From: Pimelobacter simplex
GTDB lineage: Bacteria; Actinomycetota; Actinomycetes; Propionibacteriales; Nocardioidaceae
Direction: 5' to 3'
NCBI GenBank assembly: GCA_016803235.1
Contig: JADCLI010000029.1
Location: 1 to 64,000, forward strand
Length of the DNA: 64,000 nucleotides
The position numbers and the translations under genes are program-made. Below the pieces are notes generated by a model. The model made no database searches, was not told the DNA's origin, and saw only the letters and a list, made by a program, of their open reading frames with translations. This document shows, piece after piece, positions 8,684 to 16,280 of the stretch; the first letter of the stretch is position 1, and every line of letters starts with the position of its first letter.

Positions 8684-9636
8684 TCGAAGATGGACCGGAA
8701 GTCGTCGACGTTGTCCTTGGTCACGATGGTGATCGGCACGTCGATGAACCCCTGGGGCTCGGCGCCGCCGATGATCGCCTCGAGCTCGTTGACCGCCTCG
8801 ACGCCCTCCTGGCGCGGGTCCTGCTGCACCACCGCGGTGACCAGTCCGGAGTCGATGCCGGCGATCACCTCGGCCGTCAGGTCCCAGCCGATGATCTTCG
8901 TCGTCCCGGCCGGGTCGAGGGCCGCGACCGCTCCGACGGTGGCCGGCTCGCCCGTGGTGTAGACGAAGTCGAGGTCGGGCTCGGCGGTCACCAGGTTCTG
9001 GGCGGCGGTGGCCGCCTTCTCCTGGACGTTGTCACCGTTGACGCTCTGGGCGTGGGTCGCGCCGGCGGCGTCGATGACCTCGCGGAAGCTGTCCTCGCGC
9101 TGGTTCTGGATGAAGGAGTTGCGTGCGTCGACGACGCCGTACTTGCCCTTCGCGAGGCCGTTGTCGACGACCCAGGTGGCGGCCTCGGCGCCGGCCGCCT
9201 CGTTGTCGACACCGACGAAGGTGTCGGCCGCGCCCTCCTCGAGCTCGGCGTCGATGGCGACCACCCGGATGCCGGCCTGCTTGGCCGCCTGGACGGCCGG
9301 CAGCACGCCGTTGACGTCGATCGCGACGACGATCAGGCCGCTGACCTGCTGGGTCACGAAGTTCTCGATGTCGGAGTTCTGCTTCGCCGGGTCGTTGTTG
9401 GCGTTGGCGATGGTCAGCTCACAGCCGGCCTCCTTCGCCGCCTCCTCGGCACCTTCGTTCATCTGGGTGAAGAAGGCCGCGGTCTGGTTGATCTGGGTCA
9501 TGCCGATGACGCACTCGTCGCTGCCCGAGCCGCCGGAGCCGGCGGCGCCGTCCCCGTCGTTGCCGGTGCTGCACCCGGCGAGCACCAGGGCTGCGGCGCC
9601 GGCCGCCGCGACGATGGTCCGATTCATCCTGGCCAT
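8680..9636 (-). CDS. Sugar-binding lipoprotein of the ABC transporter (RbsB-like)
   Basis: 318 residues. A lipoprotein signal is plain: basic start, hydrophobic AAGAAALVLAG, lipobox LAGC with the lipidated Cys near residue 22, then a Gly/Ser-rich linker. The mature part follows the periplasmic-binding-protein type 1 family (ITQINQTAAFFTQ-like start, VDNEAAGAEAA, LVTAVVQQDPRQEG). It captures the substrate outside the membrane. First gene of the seven-gene operon. AAGGAG lies nine bases before the ATG. Two LacI-type operators lie just upstream. Confidence 0.92.
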   Translation of the reverse strand: MARMNRTIVAAAGAAALVLAGCSTGNDGDGAAGSGGSGSDECVIGMTQINQTAAFFTQMNEGAEEAAKEAGCELTIANANNDPAKQNSDIENFVTQQVSGLIVVAIDVNGVLPAVQAAKQAGIRVVAIDAELEEGAADTFVGVDNEAAGAEAATWVVDNGLAKGKYGVVDARNSFIQNQREDSFREVIDAAGATHAQSVNGDNVQEKAATAAQNLVTAEPDLDFVYTTGEPATVGAVAALDPAGTTKIIGWDLTAEVIAGIDSGLVTAVVQQDPRQEGVEAVNELEAIIGGAEPQGFIDVPITIVTKDNVDDFRSIFE

Positions 9637-9652
9637 GCGCGCACACTCCTTG

Positions 9653-9666
9653 GGTAATCGATTTCC
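9653..9666. promoter_or_regulatory. LacI-type operator 1
   Basis: GGTAATCGATTTCC, a near-palindrome around a central CG, which is typical of LacI-family sites. An identical 14-base copy lies at 9717-9730. This copy is close to the transport operon start (9636). Confidence 0.75.
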
Positions 9667-9716
9667 GAGACCGTTTCCTCGAGCCTAGGAAGTGACCCGA
9701 GCCACGTCCAGTACTC

Positions 9717-9730
9717 GGTAATCGATTTCC
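9717..9730. promoter_or_regulatory. LacI-type operator 2
   Basis: Identical to operator 1, in the same orientation, and offset by exactly 64 bases (about six helical turns). It lies between the operon promoter region and the divergent lacI-family gene at 9785, so one repressor could control both directions, possibly by looping. Confidence 0.75.
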
Positions 9731-9784
9731 ACGGATTGAGACGATCCCTACGCACGTGCCGCCGCTCGGCGGCAGGATCAAGGC

Positions 9785-10798
9785 GTGCGCTCCACCTCCC
9801 GACCTCGGTCGCCACGGATGGCGGACGTCGCCCGCGAGGCCGGCGTGTCCGTCGCCACGGTCTCCCGCGCGCTCAGCGGCACCCGGGCGGTCGACCCGGC
9901 CCTGACCGCTCGGGTCCTGGCGGCCGCCGACCGGCTCGGCTACCGGGTGAACCTGGTCGGCCGGGCCCTGCGCCAGACGCGTACCGCCACGGTCGGGCTG
10001 GTGGTCCCCGATCTCGACAACCCGTTCTTCTCGGCGCTCGCCCAGCACCTGGCGCGGGTGTTCACCGAGACCGACGTCGACCTCTTCGTGTTCGCCGCCG
10101 ACGGCTCGCTGGAGACCGAGCTGCGCGGCGTCCGGTCGTTCCTCGGCCGCCAGGTGGACGCGCTCGTCATGATCCCGGTCCACGAGGTCGACAGCGGCGA
10201 CGCCGTCGAGCTGGCCGCCCGGGCGGTGCCCACCGTCCAGCTGGACCGCTGCGTCCCCACGACCGGGACCCACTACGTCGCGGTCGACAACCTCCGGGGC
10301 ATGCAGCTCGTCGGGCAGCACGTGGCGGCGCGCATCGACCTGGCTCGGCAGCCGGTCGTCTACGTCGGCGCCGAGCCCGACTCGTCCTCGGCCCACGAGC
10401 GACTCGACGGCTTCCGCCAGGCCTTCGGGCCCGACGCCCCCGTCCTGCTGGGCTCCTTCTCCACGGCCTGGGGCAACGAGGCTGCCCGGCGGCTGCTCGC
10501 CGACGGGTGGGAGCGCGCGACGGTGGTCACCGCGGCGGACGTGATCGCCCTCGGCGTGCTGTCCCAGCTCCTGCACGCCGGTCGCGCGGTCCCGGAGGAC
10601 TTCCGGGTGATCGGCTTCGACGGGATCGGCGCCGGCACGCTGGCGCATCCACCGTTGACCACCGTTCGCCAGCCCGTCGAGGAGATGACCCTGGCGATCC
10701 GCGACCTCATCGACGGCGGCGAGCTGCCCGCGGACGACGCACCCCCGCGGGGCCACCGGTTCGCCCCTGTCTTCATCGAGGGCGAGACGAGCCCCTAG
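9785..10798 (+). CDS. LacI family transcriptional regulator
   Basis: 337 residues. The N-terminal helix-turn-helix reads MADVAREAGVSVATVSRALSG (residues 12-32), followed by the hinge region and a periplasmic-binding-like sensor domain (TATVGLVVPDLDNPFFSALA onward). It is divergent from the transport operon and separated by two identical operators, so it is probably the local repressor, released by the transported sugar or an intermediate. A CAGGAT -10-like box ends six bases before the GTG at 9785, suggesting a leaderless message. An internal ATG at 9818 is a less likely start. Confidence 0.92.
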   Translation: MRSTSRPRSPRMADVAREAGVSVATVSRALSGTRAVDPALTARVLAAADRLGYRVNLVGRALRQTRTATVGLVVPDLDNPFFSALAQHLARVFTETDVDLFVFAADGSLETELRGVRSFLGRQVDALVMIPVHEVDSGDAVELAARAVPTVQLDRCVPTTGTHYVAVDNLRGMQLVGQHVAARIDLARQPVVYVGAEPDSSSAHERLDGFRQAFGPDAPVLLGSFSTAWGNEAARRLLADGWERATVVTAADVIALGVLSQLLHAGRAVPEDFRVIGFDGIGAGTLAHPPLTTVRQPVEEMTLAIRDLIDGGELPADDAPPRGHRFAPVFIEGETSP

Positions 10799-10972
10799 TT
10801 TCCTGTCAGGCTGATCCGCCGCCAGATCCGGCGGCCCTGGCACGCACCTCGCGGCGTTGCCGACGCATGCGGGGACGAGCCGGTACAGCTGCGCACCGGC
10901 GCCGTGCGATGCACGCACCAGGACCACCGGCCAGGGTTTCAACCTGACAGGACACTGGTGGGAGAACGAGGA

Positions 10973-11005
10973 CGGGCCCCGGCCGACATCGTCGGTCGAG
11001 GCCCG
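10973..11005 (-). terminator. GC-rich hairpin terminator after the lipoprotein genes
   Basis: Arms 10973-10987 and 10991-11005 pair at 13 of 15 positions around a three-base loop (ATC). It lies 27 bases beyond the stop of the minus-strand lipoprotein gene and so probably ends that transcript. There is no T-run, as is usual for high-GC actinobacterial terminators. It could also serve the lacI-family gene on the other strand. The rest of the 10799-11031 gap shows nothing recognisable. Confidence 0.6.
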
Positions 11006-11031
11006 CCCCGTCGCGCAGGTGCGTCAGTGCG

Positions 11032-11634
11032 TCACTGCGTCGGCAGGTCCGAGAGCAGGCTCTCGAGGTCCGACGGCAGGTTCGACGGGAGGTCGGAGAG
11101 CAGGCTCTCGAGGTCCTCCGGCGAGGTCGGCAGGTCCGTCGGGAGGTCCGTGGGCACGTCGGTCGGGACGTCCACGGACGGCTCCTCACCCGAGTCGGAG
11201 CCGGTCGAGCCCGCGCACGTCTCGTTCTGGTACTCCGTGAAGGCCTCGACCTTCTCCTTCTCCTCCTTGGAGAAGTCGTCCTCGAACGGGTCCTCGCCCT
11301 CCTCGGCCTCGAAGGCCTCCTTGAGGTCGTCGGCGTCGATGTCCTGGTAGGCGTCGAGCTGGATCTCGAAGCCCTCGCGGGCGTCGTCCGGGATGTCCTC
11401 GGGGGTACCGGTCTCCTCTGCGTCCTTCGCGTGGTCCTTGAGGAGGTCCTCGAGCTTGTCGTAGTCCTTCTTCTCGAGGGCGTTGAAGAACTCCTCGTTG
11501 CCGGTGTTGTCGGCGATCTTGCAGAAGTCCTCGACGGAGGCGTCGGTCGGCGCGCCGCCACCGCACGCGGTGAGCGAGAGCGCGAGCAGCACGGCAGCGC
11601 CGGCGGCAGCCAGCGGGCGCTTGATCGGGGTCAT
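11032..11634 (-). CDS. Acidic lipoprotein with C-terminal short repeats
   Basis: 200 residues. Signal MTPIKRPLAAAG, a hydrophobic core and the lipobox LTAC mark a lipoprotein. The mature protein is strongly acidic (DDLKEAFEAEEGEDPFEDDF) and has few Cys. The tail is low-complexity: VPTDVPTDLPTDLPT, then two copies of a LESLLSDLPS-type unit. The first 17 residues are identical to those of the next gene upstream (11664-12101), and the mature parts share a C...GTPEDI...G...D...C layout. The pair is a tandem duplication. Function unknown; cell-surface location is inferred. Confidence 0.8.
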   Translation of the reverse strand: MTPIKRPLAAAGAAVLLALSLTACGGGAPTDASVEDFCKIADNTGNEEFFNALEKKDYDKLEDLLKDHAKDAEETGTPEDIPDDAREGFEIQLDAYQDIDADDLKEAFEAEEGEDPFEDDFSKEEKEKVEAFTEYQNETCAGSTGSDSGEEPSVDVPTDVPTDLPTDLPTSPEDLESLLSDLPSNLPSDLESLLSDLPTQ

Positions 11635-11663
11635 TCGTGGGTTCCTTTCGCGGAGGTGCGGGC

Positions 11664-12101
11664 TCAGCCGCCGAGCTGGTCGGCGCAGGTCTTCTGGATG
11701 TACTCGAAGAACTTGTCGGCGTCCTTCTCGTCGTCCTTGGACACGCCCGGGATGGAGTCCTCGCCGTCCTCGTCGCCGAAGGACTTCTTGGCCTCGTCGT
11801 AGTCGAGGTCGGTGATCGCGTCGACGATGACCTCGAAGCCGTTGCGCTCGGCGTCGCTGATGTCCTCCGGCGTCCCGATGTCACCGAGGTCGCCGTACGC
11901 CTCCTGCAGCTTCTCCCACTCGGACTCGGTCGGCTCCTCGCCGGAGACGGAGGTGGTCGCGGTGAGGACGTCCTCGACTCCGCCGCAGAACTCCTTCTCC
12001 GAGGCGTCGCTCGGGTAGCTGCTGCCACCGCACGCGGTGAGGGTGAGGCCCAGCAGCACGGCAGCACCGGCGGCGGCCAGCGGGCGCTTGATCGGGGTCA
12101 T
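11664..12101 (-). CDS. Lipoprotein, paralogue of the adjacent gene
   Basis: 145 residues. Same signal as its neighbour (MTPIKRPLAAAGAAVLL...LTAC). The mature part is short and acidic, with paired Cys near both ends (EFCGGVED and KTCADQLGG), suggesting one disulfide. The shared GTPEDISDAERNGFEV block lines up with GTPEDIPDDAREGFEI in the neighbour. It lacks the neighbour's repeat tail. ATG at 12101 is chosen because the signal peptide begins there. It is probably the first gene of a two-gene unit. Function unknown. Confidence 0.8.
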   Translation of the reverse strand: MTPIKRPLAAAGAAVLLGLTLTACGGSSYPSDASEKEFCGGVEDVLTATTSVSGEEPTESEWEKLQEAYGDLGDIGTPEDISDAERNGFEVIVDAITDLDYDEAKKSFGDEDGEDSIPGVSKDDEKDADKFFEYIQKTCADQLGG

Positions 12102-12132
12102 GACGTTTCCTTTCCTGGAGGGTGGGGCACAT

Positions 12133-12161
12133 CGGCCGGGCCCGCGCAGCGGGCACGGCCG
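12133..12161 (-). promoter_or_regulatory. Stable hairpin upstream of the lipoprotein pair
   Basis: Arms 12133-12145 and 12149-12161 pair at 12 of 13 positions around GCA. On the minus strand this falls 31 bases before the lipoprotein ATG. It could be a leader structure or a terminator for the convergent side. Confidence 0.45.
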
Positions 12162-12254
12162 AGCAGGCGGCCACGCGGCCACCCTGCCCCCACCGGTCTC
12201 AGACTATTCACAGGTACGGCGAACAACAGGTTGCCGTCCGGTGGCCGGCGAGCC

Positions 12255-12995
12255 TCAGCGCTCCCAGAGCGCGGCCGTCGGCACGGCCAGCAGGCCCTCC
12301 AGCGCGGCGAGGTACGACGCGCGCGGGACCTCCCGCACGCCCAGGCTGATGAGGTGCCGGGTGGCCCACTGCACGTCGATCAGCCGGTTCCCGGCCGCGC
12401 CGTCCGGGTCGCCCCGCAGGCCCTCGACGAGCCCCACCAGCGCGACCTTCGACGCGTCGGCGACGTGGTGGAACATCGACTCCCCGGCGAACAGCCCGCC
12501 GACCGCGACGCCGTACAGGCCGCCGACGAGGCGACCGTCCTGCCAGGTCTCGACCGAGTGCGCCCAGCCGAGACGGTGCAGGTCGCCGTACGCACGGGCG
12601 ATGCGGGCGTCGATCCACCCGTGCGGCCGGCGCGGGTCGGCGCACGCCGCGACGACCTCGTCGAAGGCGGTGTCGACGCGGATCTCGAAGTCGCGGGCCG
12701 CACGGCGCAGCGACCGGGACACGTGCAGCTCGTCGAGGTGGAGGATCCCGCGGTACGCCGGGCTCCACCAGCCGATGGCACGCCCCTCGGGCATCGGGAA
12801 CAGCCCGGAGCGGTACGCCGCCAGCAGGGTCCCCGGGGCGAGGTCGGCCCCGATCGCCACGAGGTCGCTCCCGTCGTGCGTGCCGTCCCCGTCGTCCTCG
12901 TCGTCGTACTCCTCGGGATCGTCGAGCACCGGCAGCGCCGCCAGCTCCCCACGGCTGGGGAACACCCAGGGGCTGGGCTCGGGCTCGACGGGCAC
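12255..12995 (-). CDS. aat: Leucyl/phenylalanyl-tRNA--protein transferase
   Basis: 246 residues. Aat hallmarks are AAYRSGLFPMPEG, IGWWSPAYRGIL, GGLYGVAVGGLFAGESMF and a LIDVQWATRHLISLG-type C-terminal block. The enzyme moves Leu or Phe from tRNA to proteins with N-terminal Arg or Lys, marking them for Clp degradation. An acidic stretch (DDPEEYDDEDDGDGTHDG) between the N-terminus and the catalytic core is unusual. GTG at 12995 is preferred because a TAGGAT -10 box lies seven bases upstream (leaderless). Confidence 0.92.
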   Translation of the reverse strand: MPVEPEPSPWVFPSRGELAALPVLDDPEEYDDEDDGDGTHDGSDLVAIGADLAPGTLLAAYRSGLFPMPEGRAIGWWSPAYRGILHLDELHVSRSLRRAARDFEIRVDTAFDEVVAACADPRRPHGWIDARIARAYGDLHRLGWAHSVETWQDGRLVGGLYGVAVGGLFAGESMFHHVADASKVALVGLVEGLRGDPDGAAGNRLIDVQWATRHLISLGVREVPRASYLAALEGLLAVPTAALWER

Positions 12996-13161
12996 GAGGC
13001 CGATCCTAGGGAACCACCGATCAAGGGCGCCGTCGCGAGCGTCGGGACGCGAGTGCGCTGGCCGAGCGTCTGCAACGCAGCCAGCGTGCCGCCTCGCGGC
13101 GCGCCGCAGGCGGGATCGAGCGGTGGTTCCCGAGGACCGCCCGGTGGCTAGGCTCGGTGAC

Positions 13162-13857
13162 ATGGCTTCGCTCAAGAAGGGCCTCGCGCTGCGGACCGCC
13201 CAGCAGCTCGTCCCGAAGGTCACCCAGCTGGCGCCGGGCCTCACGCAGTCGTTCGTGCGCGAGGCGCTGCACCGTGCCCTGGTGGGCGTCGGGCCGTTGC
13301 CACCGGCGGCGGAGGCGGCGCGGGTCCAGCTCGACGAGCAGCACGGCGACGTCGACAAGGCCGTACGCGAGCTGGTCGAGAACCACGTGGCCTACGCCAG
13401 CGTGGAGGGGCTGGCGACCAACCTCGGCGGCCTGGTCACGGCCGCGATCGTGGCGCCCGCGAGCATCACCGGGCTGGCGCTCATCCAGTGCCGGATGGTG
13501 GCGGGCATCGCCCACCTGCGGGGCTACGACCTCGACGACCCGCGGGTGCGCAACGCGATCCTGGTGTGCATCCTCGGCGAGGACACGGTGCACGCGATGG
13601 TCAAGCGGCACCAGCTGCCCGCACCGCCGATGGCGATCGCCACCGCGCCCCAGCACGACCCGACCCTCGACCGCACGGTCTCGACGGTGCTGGCCGGAGA
13701 GCTGGTCAGCCGGGTGATCGGCAAGCGGCTCGCCACGACCGTCGGCAAGCGGGTGCCGCTCGTGGGCGGTGCGGTCGGCGCGGTGGCCGACGGCTGGAGC
13801 ACGTACCGCGTGGGCCGGTACGCCGGCCGGGAGTTCCGGCCGCTGCGGCGAGCCTGA
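13162..13857 (+). CDS. EcsC family protein
   Basis: 231 residues. The C-terminal VPLVGGAVGAVADGWSTYRVGR and the Gly/Ala-rich helical pair in the middle (GGLVTAAIVAPASITGLALI) match EcsC-family proteins, which associate with membranes and whose role is unclear. There is no signal peptide. The ATG is preceded by TAGGCT at 13149-13154 with a seven-base spacer, so a leaderless transcript is likely. It is divergent from aat across 166 bases. Confidence 0.8.
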   Translation: MASLKKGLALRTAQQLVPKVTQLAPGLTQSFVREALHRALVGVGPLPPAAEAARVQLDEQHGDVDKAVRELVENHVAYASVEGLATNLGGLVTAAIVAPASITGLALIQCRMVAGIAHLRGYDLDDPRVRNAILVCILGEDTVHAMVKRHQLPAPPMAIATAPQHDPTLDRTVSTVLAGELVSRVIGKRLATTVGKRVPLVGGAVGAVADGWSTYRVGRYAGREFRPLRRA

Positions 13858-13867
13858 GTCCGACTGC

Positions 13868-15109
13868 TCAGGACTCCTCGGGAGGGACCCGCTTCCTCGC
13901 CTTGCGGTAGACCTCGAGCGCCTGGCGGCCCTTGCCGCTGCCCTCGAGCCGCTGCACGGTCCACTCCATCGACCGCATCAGCCGCGGCGTCCGGGCCCGC
14001 ACCAGCTCGCGGCGCGCAGCCTCGAGCTTGCGGCGCAGCCGCTCGTTCTCGGCATGCGCCTCGGCGTTGTCGAGGAGCAGCGCCTTGATCGCGTCGACCG
14101 CCGCGGCGGAGACCTGGCGCTCCGGCGGGTGATCGGGGTCGACCCACTTGCCGGCCGGGGCGGGGGCACCGCGCAGCTCCTCGAGGTCGCCGACGACGTC
14201 GTACCCGCGGCGCGCGAGCTCGGCGATCCAGCTCTCGGTGAGCTCGTGCACCCAGGCGTACTGGTCCGGCGGCAGGCCGAGTCGGGCCGACTTGGTGCGC
14301 TTGGACAGCGTCTGGTGGGCGAGCAGCTCGCGGACCAGCGGCCGGTAGTGCTGCGGCGGCAGGTCGCGGGCGGCGGTCCGGTTGATCCGCCGGATCAGCG
14401 CCGACTCGGGGACGCCGAGGCTCGGGTTGGCGCGCCGCGTGGTGAGCTTGAGGTCCAGCCCGTCGAGCCCGAAGGTCGTGCTGAACCGCTCCCACAGCAG
14501 GTCCGGGGGGCCGCCGGACGGCGGGACGGTGACCAGGTGGACCCGCTCGGGCGGGATGTCGGCGCCCCAGCGGTCGAGGATGTCGGGGATCTCCTGGACG
14601 CCCCAGAACCACGCACCCACGCGATGCGCGCGCTCCGGGTCCTGGATCAGCTCGAGGAAGCGGCCGTAGCCGAACCGGGCGCGGTGCTTGACGTTCTCCT
14701 GCCACTCGGCCGGGATCTGCCGGACCAGGTCGCGCACGGAGAGGATCAGGTGGATCTCGGTGCCGCCGTCGCTCGTGTCGCCGCCGGGCCGGTGGCCGAG
14801 CGAGGCGAGGGCGCGGGCGACCTGGCTGCGTGAGGCGGAGGCGAGGATCTCGTGGCTGATGATCGCGGTGCCGTCGTGGGCCCGGACCTCCGCGGCGAGC
14901 CTGTCCCAGGCGCCGACGGCCTCGGCCTCGAGGCCGCCCCAGCGCAGCCGCATCAGGTCGAGCGCGGCCAGGAAGTGCGCGTCGAACCGCTCGGCGGGGT
15001 AGAGCACGTCCTGCTTGAGCAGCCTGGCGCGGTTCTTGTGCAGGACGTCCTGGAGGTACGACGTCCCGGTCTTGGGCGTCCCGACGTGGAGCAGGACTCG
15101 CCGACTCAC
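13868..15109 (-). CDS. Sulfotransferase-like protein
   Basis: 413 residues. The N-terminal VLLHVGTPKTGTSYLQ is the phosphosulfate-binding loop of the sulfotransferase fold, with Lys13 as the key residue. A later IHLILSVRDLVRQIPAEWQ segment matches the 3'-phosphate-binding Arg/Ser region. The last ~60 residues are a basic coiled coil (LRRKLEAARRELVRAR). It probably transfers sulfate from PAPS to a glycan or surface polymer. It overlaps the preceding gene by four bases, so the two are likely expressed together. Confidence 0.75.
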   Translation of the reverse strand: MSRRVLLHVGTPKTGTSYLQDVLHKNRARLLKQDVLYPAERFDAHFLAALDLMRLRWGGLEAEAVGAWDRLAAEVRAHDGTAIISHEILASASRSQVARALASLGHRPGGDTSDGGTEIHLILSVRDLVRQIPAEWQENVKHRARFGYGRFLELIQDPERAHRVGAWFWGVQEIPDILDRWGADIPPERVHLVTVPPSGGPPDLLWERFSTTFGLDGLDLKLTTRRANPSLGVPESALIRRINRTAARDLPPQHYRPLVRELLAHQTLSKRTKSARLGLPPDQYAWVHELTESWIAELARRGYDVVGDLEELRGAPAPAGKWVDPDHPPERQVSAAAVDAIKALLLDNAEAHAENERLRRKLEAARRELVRARTPRLMRSMEWTVQRLEGSGKGRQALEVYRKARKRVPPEES

Positions 15110-16260
15110 GGGGCCTCCTTGGTCACGGTCACGGGGTCGAGGAGCAGGCCGAGCGCGAGGGCCAGGACCTCGGCGTCGACCGGTGCCACCGGCTCAGGAC
15201 CGAGGGGGCGCGGCAGCAACCGGTCGAGGTCGCCGAGCACAGGGTAGCGAGCGGCCGCGAGGTCGTGCCGGGTGCGTTCGGCCTGCGTGCTGAGCCAACC
15301 GTCCCACCGCGGCGGCAGCGTCGGCGGCGGCCCGCCGAGCCCGTCGAGACGCTCGCCGAGGGTGTCCCGGAGCAGCCGCGGACGGGCGTCCGACGACACC
15401 AGCAGCCCGAGCGGCTCACCGACCCGGCGGACCAGGTCGACGGCATGCGCACCGAGGCGCGGCGGCCCACCGAGGCGAGGCACACCGAGCTCGTCGGCCA
15501 GCAGCTGGTCGTCGAGGACGACGCGGACCCGGTCGGCGCCGTACTTGTAGGCCGCGGAGCGCGCCATCCGCGCCAGGTCGGCGCGCGGCGGCAGGTGCCC
15601 GGCACCGGCGTTGGCGCGCACGAAGCCGCGCCAGGACGCACCGCCCTGGTCGAAGCTGCGGGCGGTCCAGGCCTGCACGAGGACGGTCTCGAGGTCGTCG
15701 GCGAGGAGGTACGCCGTGGGCCGGCGCCCGCCCGGGCGGTGCCCCTGTGCGGTGAGCTCGGCGCGGACGGCGTCGGCGCGCCAAGGCATCCCGACGACCA
15801 CGAACGAGCGCACCCACGGCCGGCGCACGGCCCGGACCTTGTCCGCCAGGCTGGGCTCGGGAACCGGTCGGGTGGCCACGACCGCGATGTCGTCGGCGAT
15901 CAGGGCGCTGGCGACCCGGAGCAGCTCGTCGTCGGCCAGCGCGTCGGGATCGACCGGAGGCGGGCCGAACCGGCCGGGCTCCCCGGCGTCGGCGACGCCG
16001 ACCAGGGCCAGCTCGCTGCGACCGCGACCGGAGACCCCGGCCGCGAGCACCCGTTCGGCGGTGGCCGTCGGGACCGTGCGTCCGGTCGCGGCGGCGTGGG
16101 CGTTGAGGCGGCGCAGCAGCGCCAGCTGCTGCGCCCCGGGGAGCTCGGCGCCGAGCGACTCACCCTCGCCGCTGCCGTCGGCAGGCCACTCGAGCCACGG
16201 CGTCGTCGCGCCGCTCCGCAACGCGGCCACCCACCCCCAGGCGCGTCGTCGACCACTCAT
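15106..16260 (-). CDS. Uncharacterised protein coupled to the sulfotransferase
   Basis: 384 residues, Arg/Ala/Leu-rich, no signal peptide or membrane segment. I do not recognise the family. It contains a WVRSFVVVGMPWRADAVRAEL block that could be a nucleotide-binding strand-loop and a YKYGADRVRVVLDDQLLADELG block, but no named motif. The start is supported by a TAACGT -10 box at 16267-16272, six bases from the ATG (leaderless), giving the gene its own promoter just after mvaB. Its stop overlaps the sulfotransferase start by four bases, so a shared surface-sulfation role is possible. Confidence 0.65.
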   Translation of the reverse strand: MSGRRRAWGWVAALRSGATTPWLEWPADGSGEGESLGAELPGAQQLALLRRLNAHAAATGRTVPTATAERVLAAGVSGRGRSELALVGVADAGEPGRFGPPPVDPDALADDELLRVASALIADDIAVVATRPVPEPSLADKVRAVRRPWVRSFVVVGMPWRADAVRAELTAQGHRPGGRRPTAYLLADDLETVLVQAWTARSFDQGGASWRGFVRANAGAGHLPPRADLARMARSAAYKYGADRVRVVLDDQLLADELGVPRLGGPPRLGAHAVDLVRRVGEPLGLLVSSDARPRLLRDTLGERLDGLGGPPPTLPPRWDGWLSTQAERTRHDLAAARYPVLGDLDRLLPRPLGPEPVAPVDAEVLALALGLLLDPVTVTKEAP

Positions 16261-16280
16261 GGGCCCACGTTAGAGGGGCG

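Noticed and set aside
13860..13876. Third copy of the GCTCAGGAC element
   Set aside because: Here it is the coding end and stop region of the sulfotransferase gene, with no dyad and no nearby start, so it is taken as chance.
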